64,000 nt of DNA from NCBI GenBank assembly GCA_942490855.1, contig CALNYS010000004.1:1240001-1304000 (forward strand). The letters run 5' to 3'. Shown one piece after another: positions 59,467 to 64,000 of the stretch. Within the stretch, counting starts at the first letter, position 1, and each line of letters begins with the position of its first letter. Below the pieces are notes generated by a model that saw only the letters and a list, made by a program, of their open reading frames with translations, was not told the DNA's origin and did no database searches. A program made the translations under genes and the position numbers. Source of the stretch: CALNYS01 sp942490855. GTDB lineage: Bacteria > Planctomycetota > Phycisphaerae > Phycisphaerales > UBA1924.

Positions 59467-60390
59467 TCAGCCCGCCTGAGCGGCTTGACCGTCGGAGGTC
59501 TCGTCGTCCTCGGCGGCGATCTCGCCCGCGTCGCGACGAGCGTCGGCGAGCATCTTCGCCCGGATCAGATCCAGCGAGTCCGCGACCTTGTGCATCGTCT
59601 CGGGGCGGAGGTTCGGGTCCACCTGCACGCACGCCATGATCAGCTCTTCGAGGCGGGGCGGGACGTCGGGGTTCAGCTCGTGGATCGGCGTGGGCTTGTC
59701 GATCATCGAGTCGTCGAGGCTCGACATCAGCGAGTCGCCCTTGGGCATCGCGGTGGGGATGTGCGTCCCGGTGAGCACCCAGTACATCGTGGCGCCGAGG
59801 TTGTAGATGTCCGTCTTGGGCGTGATCGCCCGGCGGTGCACCTGCTCCGGCGCGATGTAGTCGGGCGTCCCCTGGATCCGCTCCTTGACCGTCCCCGAGG
59901 CGCACGACTGCCCGAGATCGATCACCTTCACGTCGCCCGATTCGGTGACGACGATGTTGTTCGGCTTCATGTCCGCGTGGACGTAGCCCGACGCGTGCAT
60001 GTGCGCGAGGCCCGCGGCGACCTGACGGAACACCCCGATCGCGTCGATGATCGACTCGGGTCGCTTGGACTCGAGGCTGATCCCGTCCACGTACTCCATG
60101 AGCAGGTAGATCTCTTTGACCGTGAGCAGGGAGCGGTTCTTGACCTGCTTCACGATCCGGCGGAGCGCCGGGTGGTTCAGCTTGGAACCGATCTGGTACT
60201 CCTGCATGGTCTGGTCGAGGAAGCGCTGGTCCTTGGCCTCACGCTTCTGCACGTGCTTGAGGGCCCAGATCTGCTTCTTCTTGGGATCTTGAACCAAGTA
60301 GATAGCGGAGGCTGCGCCGTGCCCGAGCTGTGCGAGCACCGCGTACCCCGCGACCTTGGAGCCGACTTTGATCGGGTCGGGCAGTTTCAA
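59467..60390 (-). CDS. Hanks-type Ser/Thr protein kinase, soluble, non-RD
   Basis: 307 residues from TTG at 60390, preceded by GAGGAGGCACAGGGGAACAC. The kinase core covers residues 15-280: glycine loop LGHGAASAIYLV, Lys in ALKHVQK, catalytic loop YVHADMKPNNIVV (HRDLKPEN with Ala for Arg, so non-RD), DLG in place of DFG, and GTPDYIAPEQ (activation-loop end), DIYNLGATMYWVLTG. There are no PASTA repeats and no membrane helix; the C-terminal tail is acidic. Catalytic Lys, Asp and Asn are all present, so it should be active. It forms a likely two-gene unit with the downstream phosphoesterase. Confidence 0.92.
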   Translation of the reverse strand: MKLPDPIKVGSKVAGYAVLAQLGHGAASAIYLVQDPKKKQIWALKHVQKREAKDQRFLDQTMQEYQIGSKLNHPALRRIVKQVKNRSLLTVKEIYLLMEYVDGISLESKRPESIIDAIGVFRQVAAGLAHMHASGYVHADMKPNNIVVTESGDVKVIDLGQSCASGTVKERIQGTPDYIAPEQVHRRAITPKTDIYNLGATMYWVLTGTHIPTAMPKGDSLMSSLDDSMIDKPTPIHELNPDVPPRLEELIMACVQVDPNLRPETMHKVADSLDLIRAKMLADARRDAGEIAAEDDETSDGQAAQAG

Positions 60391-60538
60391 GTGTTCCCCT
60401 GTGCCTCCTCAACGGCGTGCGAACGGAGAGGATATCGGTCACTCCGCGACCCCGCAGTATTGTGTCCGCAGCGGACGCACGCAACGTGGGTTTCTTTTCG
60501 GCGCGCCGCGTGACGCCCTTGAGAGGGTCGGGAACGGC

Positions 60539-61225
60539 TCAGCGGGCCGCGCGGGTCGCGAGGGCTGAGCGGACGCGTTCGCGGAACTCGGATTCGGGGA
60601 AACGGACCCCCGGGCTGCTCACAGGGGCCAGATCGCGGTGCGTCAGCACGTCGTCGACGCCCAGACCGAGCCGGTCGAGCAGGGCGCCCACCAGATCAGC
60701 CGAGCGGGACAGCTGCGTGTCGCCGAAGGGACGCCGGTCGCCGTCGCCGATGAGGCACACGCCCAGGTACCGGCGGTTCAGGGCCCCGGCGTTCTCGCCC
60801 GCGACGTGGGCCCCGGGGAGCTGGTCCAGCCAGCGGTAGCCGACGTGGATCTCGCCATCGCCCGAGCCGCGACCGTTCCCGATCACGAAGTGGTAGCCAA
60901 GGCCGTGCAGCCCGCGGGCCTCGTGGGCCGCGGCGACGTCGGCCGCGGAGCCGAGCATGCTGCCGGAGTGATGGATCACGATGCCGTCCCAGCGTCCCTC
61001 TTCAATAGGGGCGCGGGTGTCGAAGACCAGATCGATCGCGCTGGGACCGGACGCCGCGATGGGGCGGGCCAGCGCCATCCCGTCCAGACGGGGGGCGCGC
61101 GTGCCGTCGAGCGCCAGCAGGAGGCCGCCGACGCCCGTCATCGCGCCCATGAGCGACAACCAGACCACCTGAGCGCGCCCGAGGCGGCTCAATGTGTTCC
61201 GGATGGCGTCGGGTGTGATGGACAT
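60539..61225 (-). CDS. membrane-anchored N-acetylmuramoyl-L-alanine amidase-like (PGRP/Amidase_2) protein
   Basis: 228 residues. An N-terminal helix (VVWLSLMGAMTGVGGLLLAL) anchors a PGRP-type domain: GIVIHHSGSMLG (zinc His), LGYHFVIGNGRGSGDGEIHVGYRWLDQLPGAH, and the late zinc His in DVLTHRDLAPVSSPGVRFP. In active members the last ligand is Cys (or Asp) in a position filled here by SPGVRFP, where CPG is usual. With Ser in that place, zinc binding and catalysis may be weakened. A role in peptidoglycan recognition or turnover is likely. Confidence 0.82.
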   Translation of the reverse strand: MSITPDAIRNTLSRLGRAQVVWLSLMGAMTGVGGLLLALDGTRAPRLDGMALARPIAASGPSAIDLVFDTRAPIEEGRWDGIVIHHSGSMLGSAADVAAAHEARGLHGLGYHFVIGNGRGSGDGEIHVGYRWLDQLPGAHVAGENAGALNRRYLGVCLIGDGDRRPFGDTQLSRSADLVGALLDRLGLGVDDVLTHRDLAPVSSPGVRFPESEFRERVRSALATRAAR

Positions 61226-61367
61226 AGCTGGCGGGGGGCTCCAGAGCCGGCGGACTCTCGCGTCAGTGGGGAGATCGGCCCGGCGCGAGGGTCCTCTTGT
61301 GCTTTTTCTGCGGTTTCTCTTGATCGGGGGTCTGGTCGTCTCAGCGAAGGTTACCGGAACTCCCCGG

Positions 61368-61383
61368 GGCGCTCATCAGCGCC
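61368..61383 (-). other. small hairpin past the lipoprotein gene
   Basis: GGCGCT and AGCGCC pair around four bases shortly after the lipoprotein stop (61389). It lacks a T-run on either side, so it may be a weak or factor-dependent end. The remaining bases to the amidase start at 61225 show nothing more. Confidence 0.3.
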
Positions 61384-61388
61384 GCCGA

Positions 61389-61598
61389 TCATTTCGGCTC
61401 GAGGCGCCCGCCGACGTTCGGATGACGACGCCCGAACTCGTCCAAAACGGACTGCGGCTCGGTCTGGTTCCGGACCTGGTCGAACCGCTCGAACTGCGTT
61501 CTGGGCATATTCGAGGGAAAGAGCGGCTTCTGGCACGCGCCCAGGAGGCAGCAGGCGCAGGCGAGCAGTACGGATCTGGCGGCGCGTCGTCTTCGCAT
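61389..61598 (-). CDS. small lipoprotein of unknown function
   Basis: 69 residues. The signal RRRRAARSVLLACACCLLGAC ends in lipobox LLGAC (Cys22). The mature part of about 48 residues is charged and Pro-rich (QKPLFPSNMPRTQFERFDQVRN...VGGRLEPK), with no known domain. ATG at 61598 is six bases from a TACCAT box, which supports it as a real gene with a leaderless start. It lies 163 bases upstream of the amidase gene on the same strand. Small outer-membrane lipoproteins of this kind are common in the group. Confidence 0.7.
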   Translation of the reverse strand: MRRRRAARSVLLACACCLLGACQKPLFPSNMPRTQFERFDQVRNQTEPQSVLDEFGRRHPNVGGRLEPK

Positions 61599-61604
61599 CC
61601 CGGG

Positions 61605-61610
61605 ATGGTA
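61605..61610 (-). promoter_or_regulatory. -10 box (TACCAT) of the small lipoprotein gene, predicted leaderless
   Basis: TACCAT on the minus strand, then CCCGGG and the ATG at 61598. Confidence 0.5.
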
Positions 61611-61621
61611 CCGCGCCCGCG

Positions 61622-62227
61622 TCAGGCTTCGAGCTTGGGCATGGACTCGAGCACGCCGTCGATGAGGCCGTACTCGATCATTTCCTTGTCATCGAGCCAG
61701 AGGTTGCGGTCGCAGTCGTGCTCGATCTTGTCGTACTCCTGCCCGGTGGCGTCCTGGTACACGCGGTAGAGGCGCTCGCGGAGGCGGAGCATCTCGCGGG
61801 CCTCGATCTCGAGGTCCGTCGCCTGCCCCTCCATCACGCCGCCCAAAAGAGGCTGGTGCATCAGGTTGCGGGAGTTCCGCAGGGCGTAGCGCTTGCCCTT
61901 GGCGCCCGAGCACGCGAGCACCGACCCCATCGAGGCGGCCTGCCCGATGATGTACGTGCACACGTCGGGGGCGATGAAGTTCATCGTGTCCAGGATGCCC
62001 AGGCCCGCGGTGACCGAGCCGCCCGGGCTGTTGATGTAGAAGTGGATGTCGGACTTGGCGTCCTCGTTGGCGAGGAAGAGGAGCTGGGCGACGATGAGGT
62101 TCGCCGACTCGTCCATGACCGGCCCGCCGAGGAAGATGATCCGGTCCTTGAGCAGGCGCGAGTAGATGTCGTACGCCCGCTCGCCGCGGCCGGTGTTCTC
62201 GATGACAATGGGGACAAGTGTTGACAT
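61622..62227 (-). CDS. clpP: ATP-dependent Clp protease proteolytic subunit (second of tandem pair)
   Basis: 201 residues. Catalytic triad visible: Ser in IIGQAASMGSVLA, His in NLMHQPLLGG, Asp in HDCDRNLWLDD. DIYSRLLKDRIIFLGGPV at the N-terminus and INSPGGSVTAGLGILDTM are classical ClpP. It assembles into a tetradecameric chamber fed by ClpX or ClpA/C; neither gene is in the window. It starts 18 bases after the first clpP and is preceded by GGAAACACTG. Two different ClpP copies next to each other may form a mixed ring. Confidence 0.95.
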   Translation of the reverse strand: MSTLVPIVIENTGRGERAYDIYSRLLKDRIIFLGGPVMDESANLIVAQLLFLANEDAKSDIHFYINSPGGSVTAGLGILDTMNFIAPDVCTYIIGQAASMGSVLACSGAKGKRYALRNSRNLMHQPLLGGVMEGQATDLEIEAREMLRLRERLYRVYQDATGQEYDKIEHDCDRNLWLDDKEMIEYGLIDGVLESMPKLEA

Positions 62228-62245
62228 GTGCAGTGTTTCCAGCCG

Positions 62246-62839
62246 TCAGTTCGACGCGCCGGCCTCCTTCTTGGGGGCTTCCAGGACGTCGTCAACGAGG
62301 CCGTAGGCCTTGGCTTCCTGAGCGGTGAAGTACTTGTCGCGCTCCGAGTCCTTCGCGATCTGCTCGACGCTCTGGCCGGTGTGCTTCGCGAGGATCTCGT
62401 TCAGGATCGCCTTGGTCTTGATGATCTGCTCCGCCTGGAGCTTCACGTCCTCGGTCTGACCGAAGACCCCGCCGTAGGGCTGGTGGATCATCACCTTGGC
62501 GTGGGGGAGCATGAACCGCTTGCCGGGGGTGCCGGCCGTCAGCAGGACCGACCCGCCCGAGTACGCCCGCCCCATGCAGTAGGTGGCGACGTCCGAGGAC
62601 ATGAACCGCATCGTGTCGTAGATCGCGAGCGTGTCGTCCACCGACCCGCCGGGCGAGTTGATGTACAGGTTGATGTCGCGTCCGCGCTTCTCGTTCTCGA
62701 GGTAGAGCATCTGCATCATCACGCGGGCGGCGGAGGAGTAATTGATTTCCCCGATGAGGAAGACGACGCGGTTCTCGAGCAGGAGCTCGTCGATCGTCAT
62801 CTCTCGGGTGCGTTGGTAGCTGACGCCGGCTGCGGGCAT
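62246..62839 (-). CDS. clpP: ATP-dependent Clp protease proteolytic subunit (first of tandem pair)
   Basis: 197 residues from ATG at 62839; an earlier in-frame ATG (62926) is rejected because a TACCAT box (62916-62921) would lie inside the gene. Catalytic residues: Ser in CMGRAYSGGSVLLTAG, His in VMIHQPYGG, Asp in DSERDKYFTAQEAKAYGLVDDVL. The sequence after Ser differs from the standard SMGA, reading SGGS, which may change the substrate pocket. IDELLLENRVVFLIGEI and YINSPGGSVDDTLAIYDTM match ClpP. Confidence 0.94.
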   Translation of the reverse strand: MPAAGVSYQRTREMTIDELLLENRVVFLIGEINYSSAARVMMQMLYLENEKRGRDINLYINSPGGSVDDTLAIYDTMRFMSSDVATYCMGRAYSGGSVLLTAGTPGKRFMLPHAKVMIHQPYGGVFGQTEDVKLQAEQIIKTKAILNEILAKHTGQSVEQIAKDSERDKYFTAQEAKAYGLVDDVLEAPKKEAGASN

Positions 62840-62915
62840 GAGGGTCTCCAGATCGTGCCCCAGAGGGGCGGTCGCGTCCGCGCGTCGCGATCGGGCGGTT
62901 CCCGGACGTGCGACG

Positions 62916-62921
62916 ATGGTA
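62916..62921 (-). promoter_or_regulatory. -10 box (TACCAT) of the clpP pair
   Basis: Minus-strand TACCAT with a leader of about 70 bases before the ATG at 62839. The gap to the divergent phosphoesterase (63078) holds a matching plus-strand TAGGAT at 63033-63038 and nothing else I recognise. Confidence 0.4.
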
Positions 62922-63077
62922 GGCACGCCCCAGAGCGGGCGCCCAACCCCTATCGGCCCGCGCCGCCGCTGGCTTCAAACCGGCTGGCCATTGACGGGTC
63001 CCGACCGCGTTGCTGCCCTTCCCTGACTCCCGTAGGATGCGCGGTTCGTATATCAGAACGCCCCGCCGGGGAGCCCC

Positions 63078-63851
63078 GTGCCGATCACCGCCGTCATCAG
63101 CGACATCCACTCCAACGCCGTGGCCCTGCGCGCGGTGCTCGCGGATATCGAGACCACTGGCGCCGAGCGCATCATCTGCCTGGGCGACATCATCGGCTAC
63201 GGGCCCGAGCCCCTCGCCAGCGTGGACATGATCGCCGAGAAGTGCGAGTGGGCCCTCCTGGGCAACCACGACTTCGCGGTCCTCTACGAACCCACCAACT
63301 TCAACCCGGGCGCCGAGGCCGCCGCCTACTGGACCCGCGAGCAGTTCGACGCCGAGCCAGACGAGAGCGCCCGCAGACGGCGCTACGACTTCCTCGGGCG
63401 CCTGCGCGTGCGCGTCGTCGAAGAGACCGGGACGTACCCGCTCCTGGCCGTCCACGGCTCCCCCCGCAAGCCCATCAACGAGTACATCTTCCCCGACGAC
63501 GCCATCAACTCCTACGAGAAGATGCGACAGATCTTCGACCGCGTCGACCGCCTCGCCGTCGTCGGGCACACGCACGTCCCGGGCGTCTTCACCGACGAAC
63601 CCGACTTCTACCCCCCCGACGAGCTCGGCAACTTCACGTACACCTTCAGCGAAGACGAAAAAGCCGTCATCAACGTCGGGTCCGTGGGCCAGCCGCGCGA
63701 CCAAGACCCCCGCGCGAGCTACGTGCTCCTCTACGACGACCGCGTGGAGTTCCGGCGCGTTGAGTACGACATCGAAGCGACCGCGAAACAGATCTACGAG
63801 ATCCCCAAGCTCAACGACTGGCTCGCCGACCGCCTCTACGAAGGGCGCTAA
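63078..63851 (+). CDS. calcineurin-like metallophosphoesterase
   Basis: 257 residues from GTG at 63078 after GGGGAGCCCC. All phosphoesterase motifs are intact: SDIHSN (DxH), ICLGDIIGYGP (GDxxGYG), LLGNHD (GNHD), LAVHGSP, and VVGHTHVPG (GHxH), then INVGSVGQPRD. The order and the GYGP element match the large bacterial COG0639/MJ0936-like group of small phosphodiesterases. Exact substrate is unknown. It is followed 32 bases later by a membrane protein on the same strand. Confidence 0.92.
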   Translation: MPITAVISDIHSNAVALRAVLADIETTGAERIICLGDIIGYGPEPLASVDMIAEKCEWALLGNHDFAVLYEPTNFNPGAEAAAYWTREQFDAEPDESARRRRYDFLGRLRVRVVEETGTYPLLAVHGSPRKPINEYIFPDDAINSYEKMRQIFDRVDRLAVVGHTHVPGVFTDEPDFYPPDELGNFTYTFSEDEKAVINVGSVGQPRDQDPRASYVLLYDDRVEFRRVEYDIEATAKQIYEIPKLNDWLADRLYEGR

Positions 63852-63883
63852 CCCGCGCCTCCCCCCGCACCCCGCGGAGCCCC

Positions 63884-64000
63884 ATGCCAGCAGCCGAACC
63901 GAACAAAGCCATCCGTCTCATCGTCCCGCTCGTCGTCGGCCTCTTCGGGCTGCTGATCATCATGGGCGTGTTCACGGGCAGTAAGACGTCCGCCCCGCCC
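63884..64000 (+). CDS. N-terminus of a membrane or exported protein, cut by window edge
   Basis: 39 codons are visible from ATG at 63884 (GCGGAGCCCC upstream): PAAEPNKAIRLIVPLVVGLFGLLIIMGVFTGSKTS. One transmembrane helix follows a short charged N-terminus; the remainder lies beyond the window. The start could fit many anchored proteins, so no function is assigned. Confidence 0.6.
   Translation, partial: MPAAEPNKAIRLIVPLVVGLFGLLIIMGVFTGSKTSAPP

Noticed and set aside
62839..62926. An upstream in-frame ATG (62926) extending the first ClpP.
   Set aside because: The extension has no ClpP homology features and a -10 box (62916-62921) lies inside it.

Overview
The window reads as chromosomal DNA of a Planctomycetota bacterium, most likely of the class Phycisphaerae. 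This is inferred from high GC (my estimate, about 70%), two pseudopilin-type secreted proteins with short 'FTLIELLV'-like leaders, a HAF-repeat protein ending in a planctomycete-style dockerin-like repeat (DAGDLAILLA...GWGDC), a PEP-CTERM-like protein ending VPAPGAAG...RRRRR, and many secreted peptidases and lipoproteins. No rRNA, tRNA, CRISPR array, insertion sequence, prophage or origin was seen. No gene-free stretch exceeds 300 bases.

Layout. 1-2.8 kb: a truncated S41 protease behind a pair made of a pseudopilin and a membrane-anchored protein. 3-9.2 kb: NAD-sugar epimerase, a UbiA-like membrane protein, FtsK with an extreme acidic tail, and a HAF/dockerin protein. 9.2-15 kb: dut, a polysaccharide dehydratase, a DUF971 protein, a class-V aminotransferase, a serine-less alpha/beta-hydrolase-fold protein and pyrF. 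15-18 kb: a secreted hydrolase, a 54-residue DUF1328 protein, a PEP-CTERM protein, a GspG-like protein with a C-terminal anchor and a solitary nuoI. 18-21 kb: a four-gene module of DUF1573 lipoprotein, secreted eight-cysteine peptide, membrane-anchored protein and pseudopilin, behind a near-consensus sigma70 promoter. Its last two genes are homologous to the pair at 1.1-2.8 kb.

21-32.6 kb: PilZ, a Tat-exported FAD protein, M3 peptidase, penicillin-acylase-like hydrolase, YegP-like protein, a frameshifted glycerate kinase, a ferritin-like protein, an SDR and pyruvate kinase. 32.6-43.7 kb: envelope genes, including a lipid-A-type acyltransferase apparently started at CTG, a membrane coiled-coil protein with a BRCT-like end, mgtE, three glycosyltransferases and an ELM1-family protein. 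43.7-56.3 kb: a signal-peptide-bearing methyltransferase, a large zinc protease, gyrB with two co-directional genes, an L,D-transpeptidase, a folate enzyme, trmL and an S46 dipeptidyl peptidase. 56.3-64 kb: glyA, a LuxR-type regulator, a Ser/Thr kinase next to a metallophosphoesterase, a PGRP-type amidase, a tiny lipoprotein, tandem clpP genes, a second phosphoesterase and a truncated membrane protein.

Two themes run across the window. First, many start codons lie only 6-10 bases downstream of a TANNNT -10 box, which predicts widespread leaderless transcription; at two divergent gene pairs the two -10 boxes share one TA. Second, many same-strand genes overlap by four bases (GTGA, CTGA), indicating translational coupling. 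The best candidate for an undescribed system is the DUF1573/Cys-rich peptide/membrane protein/pseudopilin module.
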